Below, in pieces: positions 1-13,153 of a stretch of 64,000 nucleotides of DNA. Source of the stretch: Adineta steineri (lineage: Eukaryota; Rotifera; Eurotatoria; Adinetida; Adinetidae); contig CAJNOI010000015.1 in the NCBI GenBank assembly GCA_905250115.1, forward strand, positions 499,283 to 563,282, given 5' to 3'. The position numbers were made by a program, and so were the translations under genes. Position 1 is the stretch's first letter. Every line of letters starts with the position of its first letter. The notes under the pieces were generated by a model. The model had not been told where the DNA came from. It did not search any database and was given only the letters and a program-made list of their open reading frames with translations.

Positions 1-699
1 TATGAAAATACTTGTATGCGAGCAAAGAAAACTCAATTCCAATGTTTTCCAGCTGTTCCACATACATCTATACATGAATTTCTTAACGAATTTTCATCGT
101 CATTCCAAATCTTTCTTGAATATTTTAAAAATATACCTGAATTTGATAGCATTATCATGGATGATAAAGTACGTTTAGTAAAAAGTCATTTCGGTATTAT
201 GATTAATATGAATGAACCTCTAATGCATCCAATAACTTCGAATAATCTTATCATAACATGGACGAATGTATTTGGTATTAATTTAACTAAACGTCTTCTA
301 AAACGTACTGGAATTATGGAACAATATATTTATGATCCTCTTCTATTAAAAATTCTTCTCATTATTCTTGTATTATCAAGTAATAATGTTAGACATCTTA
401 ATCATGTAGATATAATTGAAATTTATGACAATTCATTATCCATATATGCTGCTCAAAACGTCTATATTGAACTCTTATGGAGATATATTCTCTCGCGTTC
501 AGAAACCGAAAAAAATGCAGTAAAATTTTACAATAAATTAATAATGTGCATATTATATACGCAAAATCTTGATATGGATATAGATAGTTATGTAACTAGT
601 TTAACACATGAAATTCAACAAATGGAACCTTTAATGCAAAATATGTGGCCAAGAAATGATCAAATAATAGATATTACCGATGATGAAATTATTGTTTAA
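1..699 (+). CDS. Divergent nuclear receptor, ligand-binding domain (5' truncated by window)
   Basis: The reading frame is open from the first base and ends in TAA at 697-699. The ATG at 16 is therefore probably internal, and the DNA-binding domain lies off the left edge. The protein is all-helical. It contains a stretch like nuclear-receptor helices 3-5 (FLEYFKNIPEF, then MDDKVRLVKSHFG) and a later helix, YIELLWRYILSRSETEKNAV. That later helix aligns with [20 protein letters not shown] in the receptor at 13154-14823, which does have a DNA-binding domain. That shared pattern is the main reason for the call; the primary sequence is too divergent to name a subfamily. No clear AF-2 helix is visible: the C-terminus is acidic (DITDDEIIV). 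It is probably a ligand-regulated or orphan transcription factor. Alternative: another all-alpha protein. Confidence 0.6.
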   Translation, partial: YENTCMRAKKTQFQCFPAVPHTSIHEFLNEFSSSFQIFLEYFKNIPEFDSIIMDDKVRLVKSHFGIMINMNEPLMHPITSNNLIITWTNVFGINLTKRLLKRTGIMEQYIYDPLLLKILLIILVLSSNNVRHLNHVDIIEIYDNSLSIYAAQNVYIELLWRYILSRSETEKNAVKFYNKLIMCILYTQNLDMDIDSYVTSLTHEIQQMEPLMQNMWPRNDQIIDITDDEIIV

Positions 700-1188
700 T
701 AACGTAATAAAATATTTGTAATTTATTACAATTCAGTGAATGCTTCACGATTTTTAACCAGCATATCTCTTATCATTCCGTCTATTGTACAGTAGCTCTA
801 AGGATCAATGTGAAACGAAGACGTTGTGACTTGTTGCAATTAATATTGTTTTAATTTTTTTAAATATGTATCTTTATAATTCTTAAAGTATATATATATA
901 TGTAACAATTTAATAAAAATCTCAGTAAGATGTAAATCTTTGTTCTGTTTCAAATTAAGATTAATCAGAACTATTTAAACTACAAATCAACATATATATG
1001 AATCTACACTTTTTCTTTGCAAATTTTGCTATTTATTATGATACGTAAAAGGACAATATAATCGAACAGATAAAAAGCTGATAAGAAGAGTATGATAACT
1101 TTTAAAAACGTGTCTAAAAGGATGAATAAATACACACATATACACAATTCTTTTTTGTATTTTGTCGTTATTCGATAGATAAAAAGAA

Positions 1189-3797
1189 ATGGTCGAAAGT
1201 CAAGAACAAGGTCCATATTATCAATTAAATGATACAAAAAATCCTGACCTATTACGTGAACGTCAATCAGCAACATTCGATGTTGAAGAACTTACACAAT
1301 TTGTATTCGGAGGTCCAAACAGCTATTTTAATGTAAATAGACGACGTCAACTTAGTTAGTTAAAACATCTTTTTCTTATCTCATAAAATTTATTTATTCT
1401 TTTTCTCTATTTAGCTCGGCTAGCTTATGCACATCCAGTTCATGATACTCATTTACCAATCGAATATCTAGATGCGGATGATTATTATTCTGTACTTATT
1501 CGTAAAAGTTTCATTGCTATTAAAGAAGCTGAACGTTACGGTATAACAGATAGAAAACTTCTTGGTTGGTTTGTAAGTGTTTTTACAAATGGACGATTTA
1601 TGTTTGGTTTACATACAAGTATGTTTCTTCATACACTTGAAACAATGGCTAGTGATGAACAACAAGAAAAATTTCTACCACTTGCACGTTCATTTCAAAT
1701 TATTGGTACTTATGCTCAAACTGAATTAGGCCATGGTTCAAATTTACAACGATTAGAAACTGAAGCTGTTTTTGATATAAATACTGATACATTTGTACTT
1801 AATACTCCAACTATAACAGCAACAAAATTTTGGCCTGGTGCATTAGGTCGATCAACAAATTATGTTTTATTAATGGCACAATTATTTACACCAGATCGAA
1901 ATCATCCAGCCGGTTTACAAATGTTTTTTGTTCAAATTCGAGATTTAAATACACATGAACCATTACCAGGTAAAAGATTAAATTAATTATCTCTGATATT
2001 TATCTAGTTTTTCTTTAGGTGTGGAACTCGGAGAAATTAGTACACGATTTGGACATGAAGTTGGTGATAACGGATATCTTCGATTACATAATGTACGAAT
2101 TCCACGAAATCATATGCTTATGAAATTAGCTTATGTATGTATTTTAAAATCAATAATTAGATTTCGTAGTGGTATTTTCTATATATGTAGGTTGATGAAC
2201 AAGGTACTTTTCATCGACTTGGTGATCCACGTCTTCTTTATGGTACAATGCTTGCTACACGTGTTAATCTTTGTGCTTATTTTTCAATATTACTTGCTCG
2301 TGCTATTACAATCGCAATGCGATATTCAGCTGTTCGACGTCAAGGACAAAATCCTAATGGGTAATCTTTTATATAATTTTGTTCTTCTAGAAATCTTATT
2401 CAAATTTTCTTTTTATTAAAGAAAAGAAACATTAATTCTTGATTATCCATTACAACAAGAAAAATTAGTACCATGTATAGCTACAAATTATGCATTCTTT
2501 TATGCTTTTATTAAACTTGAAAATCTTCGTCGAGAAATTCTCGACAGTGATACAATCTTATTTGAACTATTACCCGAAGTAATAAATCAAGAAAAAAATA
2601 TTTTTTATTTATAAAATTTATTTTTATTTAGCTTCATGCAGTATCATCTGGTTTAAAAGCATATATGTCATCCATAGGTGAACGATTTTCACAAACGTGT
2701 CGTGTTGCTTGTGGTGGTCATGGATATTTAGTAGCAAGTGGAATCAAAGGTTTAAATAATCAGCTTGATGCAGGATGTACTTATGAAGGTGATAATTCCG
2801 TATTATATCAACAAACAGCTAGGTAAAATAAACTTTTGTGTAAATCTCTTTACAAAAAATATTTTAATTCATAGATATCTTTTAAAAGTTATGCAACAAC
2901 TTGATGAAATTAGTGAAATGGAAACGGAATCATCAATTAAATTTTTATATTCAACAACAACACCACCAGCAACTATTATTAATCTTGATGATTATTGTCG
3001 TTTATTCGAATGTCGATCACAAATGTAAGTTATTACTATAAGAATATTTCTTTTTTTTTTGAATTTTTATATTAAGGCTCTTAAAATCAATGTCTAATCG
3101 ATTGAGTGAATCAGAAGCATCAACTTATAATAAATTTTCAAAGAATTCTATTGAACTCGTACATATTTCAAAAGTATGTGATGATAATTCAAAAGATATT
3201 TTTCTTATTTTATTTATAAAATTATATAGGCTTTTATTGAAACAGTTGTTTTACGAGCATTTTATGATGGTGTACGTAAAGCATCTGAACATAAATCGTT
3301 CGGACCTGTTTTTGAACAACTTTTTCATGTATTTGCAATTCATACATTACGAAATTCAGCAACTGATTTTATTCGAGTAAATCATCAATTGAATGACAAA
3401 ATTTTCTATTTGTTTGATTATTTTTAGTTAAAATTACTTACAGCTGATCAAATTTATCAATTAGAAACTTTTAATTTACCAGATATGTATGCACGACTTC
3501 GACCAAATCTTATTTCACTTGTCGATGCTTTTGATTTTCATGATAATGAACTTAGTAAATAATTTAACATACATATGTTTTTTTACGCAATTGAAATTAT
3601 TTAGATTCATGTCTTGGTCGTTATGATGGTCAAGTTTATGAAGCATTAATGGAACGAGCCCGACTTAATCCAACAAATCGACATAAAGTAAATTCTTGAG
3701 AAAATAATGTAGAATTTATTTTCAATACTTTGTTTTTTTATTATAGGTTCATCCAGTTTGGAAATCAATTAAACAAGAGACAAAATCAAAACTATAA
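1189..3797 (+). CDS. Peroxisomal acyl-CoA oxidase (ACOX1-like)
   Basis: Catalyses the first, H2O2-producing step of peroxisomal fatty-acid beta-oxidation (acyl-CoA to trans-2-enoyl-CoA, FAD-dependent). The start ATG at 1189 begins MVESQEQGPYY. About eleven short introns follow; the first joins RRRQL to TRLAYAHPV in phase 1. Family landmarks in order are the FAD/substrate segment TYAQTELGHGSNL, KFWPGALGRSTNY, the LPG-GVELGEI junction, RYSAVRRQ, and the C-terminal domain RVACGGHGY followed by CTYEGDNSVLYQQTAR, whose Glu corresponds to the catalytic base of ACOX enzymes. The last three residues are SKL, a canonical type 1 peroxisomal targeting signal. FFVQIRDLNTHEPLPG and YSAVRRQ resemble ACOX1 more than ACOX3. 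All key motifs are intact, so the gene looks functional. An AG acceptor at 1177-1178 lies 10 bases before the ATG. Confidence 0.93.
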
Positions 3798-4971
3798 GAA
3801 ATTGTTTTTTCATATAGAAAATGTTTTTTATTAACGATTTCTTTAAAAAATAAATCCGATGATTGAATAAACAAAAGTACTTTGATTGAAGATTTTCTCA
3901 ACATATACAGTAGAGTGCAACAATAATGGTGATTATTATACAGTTATTTGTAAACATTAGATACTGACTTTATACATTCACGGAGACCGGCATTGCTCAA
4001 AACATATTATTCTAGTTTTGTAAAAAATGACTTATGATTCAAACGTTATTTGCGTATGACCTGATCGATGCATTATCTTGCATTATTAAACTAATAATTA
4101 TTGCGAAGAGGCTTGAGACTATCCGTATAATGAAGATCTATACTCATACAGGGTAAAACAATATTTTCAAGATTGAAGAACATAGTACTGCGGTATATTA
4201 AGACTAGTACAGTGACTCGCCAGCCCTGTATAGATGAAATCATTGTTTGACTACCTGCTGGCACAAGTCTCAGACAATTTAACGAATTGCTACAAATGAA
4301 AAACTTCAAGTTATTAGTAAATTGAAACGATTCTAGCACGAAGGATGAAATAAAATTCATGTATAACCTATAAGTTATTTAACTGCTTCTAAGGAAGTAA
4401 GGTTGTTGTCTCGTTTAAACTTGTAGAGAGGGCGCAACTTTAAGTGATTAGTATACTTGTAGAGCACAGTACCTATACAATATAACAGCATAAAAAAGTC
4501 TCAACACATGACACTTCCAGCGAGAAGAAATCTAACGGCAATTATTTTTGCATCCAACTGTAGATCTTTAAACTCATACAGTAATCGAAAAAAATCTTGA
4601 TTACTACAATTAATTCTTTAATAAAATGATTGAAATACTTATAATACAAAAAGACAGATCTATGAATTCTTATTCTTCTATTCAATATTAAACTCTAAGT
4701 ATAAAAATTCGAAATCAATTAGAATAATTCCCTCATCAGCTTACTTTGTATGTAATACTCCTCATTACATTTCTCAAGTACATTTTTAAGAAAAAAAGAA
4801 GGCTTATATAAGATTTTCAATGTTATATAATTGTTTGAAAATATGAACATCAATTGGCAGCATTTTCTTTTGATCATACTTAAAATACTATAAACGATCT
4901 TATTAAAAATAACAATTGTTTTGTTTTATTCTAATTAAAAATTTTATTTTTTTTTTGCAAAATAACCAAAT
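3798..4971. other. Intergenic, convergent 3' flanks of ACOX and the PDZ gene
   Basis: AT-rich sequence between two convergent genes. An AATAAA lies soon after the ACOX stop, near 3850. The minus-strand reading frame at 4091-4360 has no recognisable domain and no intron support. I see no RNA gene or clear repeat. Confidence 0.5.
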
Positions 4972-7407
4972 TTAAATAAATGGTTGACATAATCGAGCTA
5001 TCGTCAATGAACAATTATTAGATCGTTTTAAAATATCATTTATTTTATCTGTCGATAAACCCCATACAGATTGATCATTAATCTAAATTTTGAAGAAAAA
5101 ATAATCAAAAAAAAATATATATCTATAAACTGTCTTACTTGTAATAGAATATCATTTTGCTGAAGTTGTTTTGTGTTTAAAGATGATTCAATAGCTGTTA
5201 CTTGACATGTATTTTTTTGTTGTTTAGTAAGAATTTGTTTAAAACATGTTTCATTTGAAGATTTTATTAAAGGTCGTCGACCCATAAGTATTGAATATGG
5301 AAGTAATATAGATGCACTTAATTGCACTGTACTTAATGTCATTGTATAAAGAAATATATCTTTTATAGTATCCATATTGAATTTTAATGTTGTATAAAAA
5401 TGTTTTTCTTGTGAAGATAATAATGAATGATTAAATAAATTTGGAAGAATATTTTCTTCATTATCATTATTTATTGAGATATTTTCTATTGAAGAATTAT
5501 TATTATTATTTAATTGATCTTCTGAATTATGAATAACAGTTGATAAAGATAATTGTTCAAGTTTTTTTGTAAAATCATTCATAGAATATTGATTAGATTT
5601 ATTATCTAAATTATCAAGTAAATCATATAATTGATCTGGATTAAATTGTTCATGTGAAACTTGTTGTTGCTCTTGTAGTTGTTGTGGTTCAGTTGATTGA
5701 ATAGTTGGAAGAGATGGTAATTGTCGTTTTGATGTTGAACTTGTATTTAGTTTAGTACGTGATGTTAATGAACGTGGAAGATAAGAATGATTATATAATG
5801 AAATATTAGATGAAACACCTGGTAATGGACTTTTTGATATTGATGATGATGAAGATGATGAGAGTATGATTTCACTACCATCTGCTCGACGTGCTTTAGG
5901 TGCATATAAAGTTTGTGTTAGTAGTTGAGTTGAAGATGCTGATGAAGAATTTAATGTTTCAAGTTTTTCAAATAATGATGAATGATGCTGATGAATTGAT
6001 GATTCAACAGGATTTGTTTGACTATCAATAAAAGATGTATTTGGTGATTGAACATCGGATAATTCTTGACTTTCATCAACTTGGAATGTAGAAGTAGTTA
6101 ATTCATTTGTTGTATCATTTGGAGTTGATGTAGTTGGAATTGTTGATACGGATGGTATTGTTCTGGATTGTTTAGGCTATAGAATAAAATCAATATGTTG
6201 ATACGAATATATCTATTATGATAAAATAAAATGCTTGTTCATATTTTAATTTAGTTCTAATAAGGCTTTTTTTTCTAGTAAGATTCTCTTTATATTCATA
6301 TTGTATTTATATGAGTATATACTTAAAAGTATTCATAGAGTATAAGTATTTTCTTTTATAGACTGATATATTGAACCGTAACAAAAATACTTATCGTTAC
6401 TCTTTGAATAGTTCTAAGTATACACTTATATAAGTTCAATATGAACATAACATTTTTCTGTTTATAGTAAAAAGGTGATTTCACTATTACAATTTAGCAT
6501 TATAGATTATTTTTTTAATCTTAATACAAAAGTTTTACTATTAACATCAACGGATGCCATAAGTCGACATTTCTAGCTAGAACGTTTTTTTTCTTCATAG
6601 GAATAATACTATCAGACGATGTTATATGATATATTTTTTTCTTCAATAAAATTGATATATTTCGAAATTTGTGTTTATGTTTAATAATTTAAAACAAGGT
6701 CAATCTTCACTTGATTACTTTTTCTTTTTAGAGTAAAAAAAAAGAAAATTTCATTCAATATTATGAAGCCTTTTAGTTAAATTGCTCTTCAAGAGTAAAT
6801 TAGATCTAGATACTTCAAACGTTAATCGATCTTTTTTACTTTAAATATATAGATCTGTCTTCTACTTTTTGATAAAATTTTAATACATGTTACTAAAGAT
6901 TAATTTATCAATAAGATTTTTATGATATTTACATACTCTGTCATCATTATGTACTTGTCGTACGATATCTTCTTCATCGTTTCGATCTTGAATTGATGAT
7001 TGTAAATCACTTTGAAATGATTGATGTTGTTTAGGAAAGATTGGATTAAAATTTTGATTATTTAATTTTGTTATTTGATTTTGTTGATTATTATTATTGT
7101 TTAAATCACGTAATCGTCGATGAAATTCATCTAATGTACTAGTTGTATCATCATTAGATGATGATTTATATCGAACAAATTTACGATATCGATCAACAGC
7201 ACCATTATCATCGATTAAATCGCTATCAGTACGTTTTTCAAGAAGTTCTTGTAAAAATTGATTTGCTGTTCGATGTGATTTTGCACGACGTTCACGTAGT
7301 TCTTCACCACTTTTTTGCATACGCATACGCGATGATGTCCATTCAGATTTAGCTATAACAGCACAAAGACGTCGTTGAACATGTGAATATTCATCATTTT
7401 CATTCAT
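4972..7407 (-). CDS. PDZ-domain protein with long low-complexity linker
   Basis: Three exons (7407-6937, 6176-5139, 5082-4972), all joined in phase 0, give about 539 residues. The N-terminal ~160 residues are charged and probably helical (VQRRLCAVIAKSEWTS, then GEELRERRAKSHRTANQFL), giving way to Asn/Gln-rich sequence. The middle exon is Ser/Thr/Gln/Asn-rich and looks disordered. The C-terminus carries the second half of a PDZ fold: LQQNDILLQ joined across a 56-base intron to INDQSVWGLSTDKINDIL and then CSLTIARL. This matches the usual pattern of hydrophobic strand, Gly/Asn-Asp-x-hydrophobic, x-Asn-x-x-x, helix, final strand. The carboxylate-binding loop upstream is hard to place, so the domain may be atypical. 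The likely role is a scaffold or adaptor. I cannot assign an orthologue. The first intron is unusually long (760 bases) and holds an inverted repeat. Confidence 0.6.
6293..6447. repeat. Imperfect inverted repeat (fold-back) in PDZ-gene intron
   Basis: The left arm, starting ATTCATATTG and running to TAAGTATTTTC near 6352, matches the reverse complement of the right arm (about 6381-6447, which read backwards starts GTTCATATTG). The match is roughly 80% by eye over about 60 bases, with a short loop of about 28 bases. It could be a decayed MITE or a structured intronic RNA. There is no clear target-site duplication. Confidence 0.55.
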
Positions 7408-9374
7408 GATTGTCTTTTTCCTTCTTCTTCTTCTTCTTTTCTATGGATGTTTAAGTGAGGTTCAAACCACAAGTAATATATTCTGGCAAGAAAGAAAAAG
7501 GAGAAGAAAAAATTTGCCCGAAGAATTAAAAGTGAAATCAAAACGAGGTACCGTAAAAAGAAAAAGACGGAGGGAGAGAAAGAGAAAAAAATATTGAGAG
7601 GATATTTCAATCAACTAGTTTAAAGCGAGACTTTAAAAGACAGCAAGAACGAACATACTAAATAAACATAAAATGAGAGAATAAAAAACTCTCTATGGTA
7701 GCGAACGTCATGTCAATATAAGAGCATCCAACTTGTATATATGACATCGGCAATGAGGAAGAAAGAAGAAAAACGAAGAAAGTTAAATAAACATTAATTT
7801 GTACAGATTCATACATTCTAAAATATGAAATAATCAATATTATTATCTATAGGAAGTAACTTATCGTATTTCTCACGTATTCAATTGCTTCTATTAACAA
7901 TAGTTCGAAATCTTTATAATAAGAAAATGTTTATAGTAGTATATTCATTGAAAGATAAACATTCAGTCGTTTTCGTTTTGTTGATTTACAAACGAATAAT
8001 GTCTAGAATTGTATAAATGTTGTTAAAATTGGTATATTTCTTCTAAGGTTTCTACAATCAAAACAAGTCAAATGAGATGATAACAATATTATTCCATTGA
8101 AAGAATTCATCGGAACTCATATTATATGAATGTACTATTCATTAGCATGGTTGATTAACATAGTCATCAAAGTTATTATATTAAACTAATTTAATGGCAA
8201 TATCCTTGAGAAATATATTAAAAATTTTATCATTCTCTATTATTGTCTAACGTTAGTATATCGTGAGAAAATGTAATTGTTAAAATATTATATGAAAGTA
8301 AAAAAAAATTCTAGGACAATGTTTTAAGAGACATTAAGACAAACGGATGCCAAATGTTTAGGATGAGTAAATTATAACAAAAATAGAAGATATTGATGTA
8401 GATAATTCTAATTGAAAGACAACATTCGTATGAGAAGAAAAACTACAGTTTGTATCTACTATGAGTTATCCATTTTATCTATGCGACGATGTCATTTATG
8501 AAATATTTATCCTTTGATTTCTTTTTGGTTGTTACTTCATTGTATTGAATTGTATTATGGTGCTTACAGTTGAACTGACACAAAAATGAATTTCGGTAAT
8601 ATACATGTAAAGAAAGTCATGCAATTTTACTTTTATCTTTCATGATTATAAAAGTTAAATGATATGTAATAATTAATTCACTAATTTAAGAGATTAGACG
8701 TTTAGAATAAGTTTCGAAATATAATAGAGTAGACTTTTTTTGCATTATTTAACGTAGTTTTAAAATCCTTGGAATTTAGTGTCGATAAATACAGACCCAC
8801 TTATAACATACAGTAAGTGCTGTTAGAATATTATTTATTAGATCAAATGACAAGAGAGGATATCTTCTATAAAAAAATATATTATCAATATTAAGAAATT
8901 TCATTTTTATCATTACGCTGTATCATATAGTATGATCTACAAATATAAAAAAATAATGTTAATGTTTGATGTACAGTCCAAACATTATAATTTGTATCGA
9001 TTAAACGTGTAAGAAACCTTTTCTAAATATAGAATTTGACCTCGAATACTATTTGTCTTGTGGAAATTTTAAAAGCTGTTCAAGCATCTGTAATATAAAT
9101 ACAAGTAAAAGATTTCGTACTGATTAATAACGAATTTAAATCATCAGTTTTGTTAAATACTGAACAGTGAGTCATATTTATCACATATATTGTTAATCTT
9201 GGTTTATATTAACGAATTTATAAATATATATTGAATAAGTATTCGTTGTTATTAATATTCCTGTTATTACATACAAACTTATGACATCGAGAACAATGTT
9301 ATTTATTTCAGTATATAATAATGAAACACGAGTATTTTGTTAAAAATTAATCATAGTTTTCTATTATATAGACA
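7408..9374. other. Intergenic, first part of long gene desert
   Basis: Upstream of the minus-strand PDZ gene. The first ~200 bases are purine/pyrimidine-biased (CTTCTTCTTCTTC and AGAAAGAGAAAA runs), which creates spurious overlapping reading frames at 7404-7610. The remainder is AT-rich with no supported gene. Confidence 0.5.
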
Positions 9375-9770
9375 ACAACCATACAGGAAATGATGTACTT
9401 GTTTGGCAGACAAGTATTTTTCTATTTCCTATTCTTGGTTTACCTGGACATATATTAATGAGTATGAATAGTTTAACTTCAGATCGACAACATTTTCATC
9501 TAGCTTATTTAAACTTTGGGATTGATTTGATGTAGTGATTCTTGCACAAAAAAAACGAAATCTTATCAAAATTGTTCTCAAATATGCAACATTTATTTCA
9601 CTTAAATACTATCAAACAATTTTTACTATTTTTGGTCAGCCATGTAATGTCTACATGGTTTTATTTTGTCGATTAATTCTATGTTTAATTATTATCTTAT
9701 GTGCATAATATATTTGTCAGAATCGTAATCATCAAAATTATCATAATGCATAAAAACCATTCATTGTTAA
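9375..9770 (+). pseudogene. Possible decayed membrane-protein gene fragment
   Basis: Directly after an acceptor-like TTATATAG, a frame encodes hydrophobic sequence (SIFLFPILGLPGHILM, then HFHLAYLNFGIDL) and stops. An adjacent frame, shifted by one base, carries on with VILAQKKRNLIKIVL, more hydrophobic segments (FCRLILCLIIILC), an in-frame TAA and then a short hydrophilic tail. The composition looks like a multi-span membrane protein interrupted by one frameshift and one stop. I do not recognise the family. It could instead be chance hydrophobic translation of T-rich DNA, so confidence is low. Confidence 0.28.
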
Positions 9771-11607
9771 CAACAAACATCTTCATTCGTATTTGTTTTT
9801 CTAAGTATATACACATTTTTTTCTGTTATACTGATAACAAATGAATGAATATGTAATTGATTATAGTTTTGTTATCATTATCAATACGATATAAATAAAG
9901 CTGCTGAATGGAAACTATACAGTACATGAATAAAAACCATTAAAATATAAACAAACTATTTGTTCTATATTTTTCTATAAGGATTACTCCAACAGAAGTT
10001 TATACTCTTTATAAATACAGAGCATTTTCAATGATGCGATTTTGTAAGATTACCTTTTTAATCCTAATACTTGTTTTTAATTAGCTTTAGATTTCGTATG
10101 TAGAAAAAAAAATGTTCTCGATGTTCTTTTTTTTGTTTATATGCTGAATAAAAGTACATTTCTTGGGGATATAATTCAATATTTCTAAAGATGGTTTAAA
10201 TACAAACAAAAGAGTTTAATTTAAAAAAGAAAAAATAAGAAACAATCTGAATGTTTTATACTAAAAAAGAGTTACATAGTGCAATGGAATACTTTCTATC
10301 ATTGTTTAACAGACAATCATTTATTAAGATAAGATGCATAATTTTCAATCAAGATTTAACATCTCATTATAATAGTCTGTATTTAAATTAAAATATGAAA
10401 TACATTCGAGCTATTTCCTTAGAGAATATTTATATTTGTTAGATTGCGACTAAATTAAGTTCCTAGAATTTTTTATCACGTGGCACAGCCACGTTTCCAT
10501 TAACAAAATAGTGCACTAATCTTAATAACAAGTAATTATCATCTTGTCATCGTATTTTTAACTTAGTCTGAATTACTTTTTCTCTTACTAGATAAGAGAA
10601 TAAGTATTCTATTAAAAGAAGTAATTATAGATGTGTTTTAATACGATGTGCCGAACGGTAATTCTAGGTAAAAAAAAATTCTTTTATATAGAATTCATAT
10701 TTTGTTGTTAATATATGTTCCTGAAGAATAGAAGACTCTTAAATGAAGTTCTTTCAACTTTCTAATTAAAGTAAATACAGATGTTTGACGTTTCTCATTT
10801 TTGTTCGAGAATATACTTAATAAAATTACAAATTATATAGAGTGAAAATAATGTTTGATGTATGATCATGTTGACATTATAACATTGAATGAAGTATATC
10901 TAAATTTAACATCAATATTTTTATGAGAATATGCGTAGATATGATAAAAATATGTAACAATCTCAAATGAAAAATATGTATATATTCTCGTTTAATTAAA
11001 GGTAATAAATTGAAGAAACGGAAGATTATTTTTTAATAATATAGAGTTGGCAGTATTAGACATAATGAATTTTATTTGGCAAAGAAAAAATCTAGAAAAA
11101 TAAAAGGTTTCTGATGTTAGGATTTTTATAGTATCAATATATAATATTCTTTTCATCGTTGGAACTTTCTATGTCATTGGCGACTGACAAGATGTAAGTA
11201 AATAATTAACTAATCATATTCCTTGTATATTATTATATATGTTTTATCACTTAAGTAAAAAATTTGAATAATAAATGAAAAATGATTGAATTCCTTTTTA
11301 GTTTCTTATTAATATATTATAATGATACAAAAATGCAATTCGCAACTATATAAATAGTCTATCACGTGTGAATGACACGAGGCAGATAAAACCGAGTTAT
11401 AAGAACTAACCTATAAATTTCTGAGTAAAAAAGAAAACAACTGAATAAAATATCACAAAAGAATTTCCTCTAGATTTTTTTATATCTTTATTATGTATAA
11501 ATAAAAAGTTTTCAAAAAAATATATACTAAATTTTTTTTCTATTATTTTAATATTATGTCTCACTGAGTCCTTCGGTACATTCTAGATTATATATATATA
11601 TATAGAT

Positions 11608-11632
11608 ATTTATTATTATTATTATTATTATT
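11608..11632. repeat. (TTA)n microsatellite
   Basis: About eight uninterrupted ATT/TTA units, directly preceded by a short (TA)n run. Confidence 0.9.
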
Positions 11633-12345
11633 CTCTGAATATTGCAAACATAGACTACGACGACCCGAGAAATATGGAAACATTTTTTTTCCTGTTCTTC
11701 GGCGCCGTTTTTTTCAACCCAAAAATCCTTCTGTTTTTTTGCGTCGTTTTCTTTTTCTATTTTGTTGCCTATACTCTATTCGTTTTGGTTGTCGCTACGC
11801 GTCAAAGGACTCCGTTGCTTGTTGATAAGGGAGGAAAAGAAAAAAAGAAAGAAGGACGCAAGTGCTTGCAGTACTTTAGCAACAATATAACGTACTTGTG
11901 GGTAAAAATAATCTATACGACAACGACACGAACACAGATTAGGAGACATCAAGTGCATTTTATTTTCTTGTTTAAACAGTTGATTATATGTACAAATTAA
12001 ATCATTAGAATAAACCATTCATATCCACAGAAGGTATTTATTTTAAAAAAATCTTTTTTTTTCTTCTTCTTATCGTATGATAATAATGTGTGTCTTGTTA
12101 TTAGAACCTTGAACAGAGCAAATAGCTTGTTTTCTTTAAAAATGAAGACAAAAAATAATATTGTCCATGACGTATAAGATATTGAATTGGTTTTTTTTGT
12201 TTCGAAAAAGCATAACGAGAAAAATAATCATTCGATTATCTAATTTTTCCAATCGATCGATAAAATGCACACATCATTTTTAATCAATAACAGGGTGTAA
12301 CTAGTAAAATAGTAGAGAAAGATCGAAAACAAACTGAAGGATTCT

Positions 12346-12372
<27 letters not shown>
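12346..12372. repeat. (TA)n microsatellite
   Basis: About thirteen uninterrupted TA units. Confidence 0.9.
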
Positions 12373-12377
<5 letters not shown>

Positions 12378-13153
12378 TTTTGAATTAGTTTTCTATTTTT
12401 AGTTTTTAAATGAAAAAAAAGGAAATAAATATTAGAAAGTCTTTTTGACGCCCAACTATATTAGACATATGCACTTATAATGAATAACTTGAGTTTTATT
12501 ATTGAACCGTGCATAATGAAACGCTTCTTTTTTTTCAATACTTAAGAGCCTTCGGTCGACGCACGTGTCTGAACACGAGCAGTAATATAGTGCATTCATC
12601 CACAAGATTATATACGTTCGTGGATAAGTATAGAAACTAGACAATTATTTAGTTTACATCCTTGACTAAATGTAACATATGCTTCAACCATTTTTAATAT
12701 ATGTACATTTCATAATAAAATATGACATAGATATTGTATTTTTTGTCATTGAAAACAAATAAATGATCATTACTGTTAGTTATATTTATTTGTTTCCGTT
12801 ATATTTTTTTTCCACTTACAGTTTTCTTCTTTTCGATTAATTAAATCAATCGATATGATCTACTTCTTTAAAGTAAGACAGAAATGTCCTTCATGAAAAA
12901 ATCTATACTCATTGACAGAAAGAAAAACGAGGGTGTGGATACAAAAAGAAAAAAGTTTCAAGTCCTCTTTTTTTTTTCTCTCTTCCCTTCTCGATTCATC
13001 TTGTTATTATAGACGAAAGAGAAAAAAAACACAGAACGTGGAACAACTATTACTCAAGTGCAAGCATACATACTGTTACCTTCATAAACATATATATACG
13101 CTTTATATTACAAGTATAAGACAAATCTATTTTGATACGTCCCGGTGAAAGTA

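Larger units (their letters stand above)
9771..13153. other. Intergenic, second part of long gene desert, with microsatellites
   Basis: AT-rich non-coding sequence. It contains a (TTA)n tract at 11608-11632 and a (TA)n tract at 12346-12372. The opposing frames around 11674-12018 are T-rich and low-complexity on one strand and show no domain. The last ~200 bases are the 5' flank of the nuclear-receptor gene. Confidence 0.5.

Noticed and set aside
4091-4360. 89-codon minus-strand frame between ACOX and the PDZ gene
   Set aside because: No recognisable domain, no intron links and no similarity to neighbours; likely chance.
7404-7610. Opposed frames upstream of the PDZ gene
   Set aside because: Purine/pyrimidine-biased 5' flank gives Lys/Arg or Phe/Leu runs on the two strands; no domain and no splice support.
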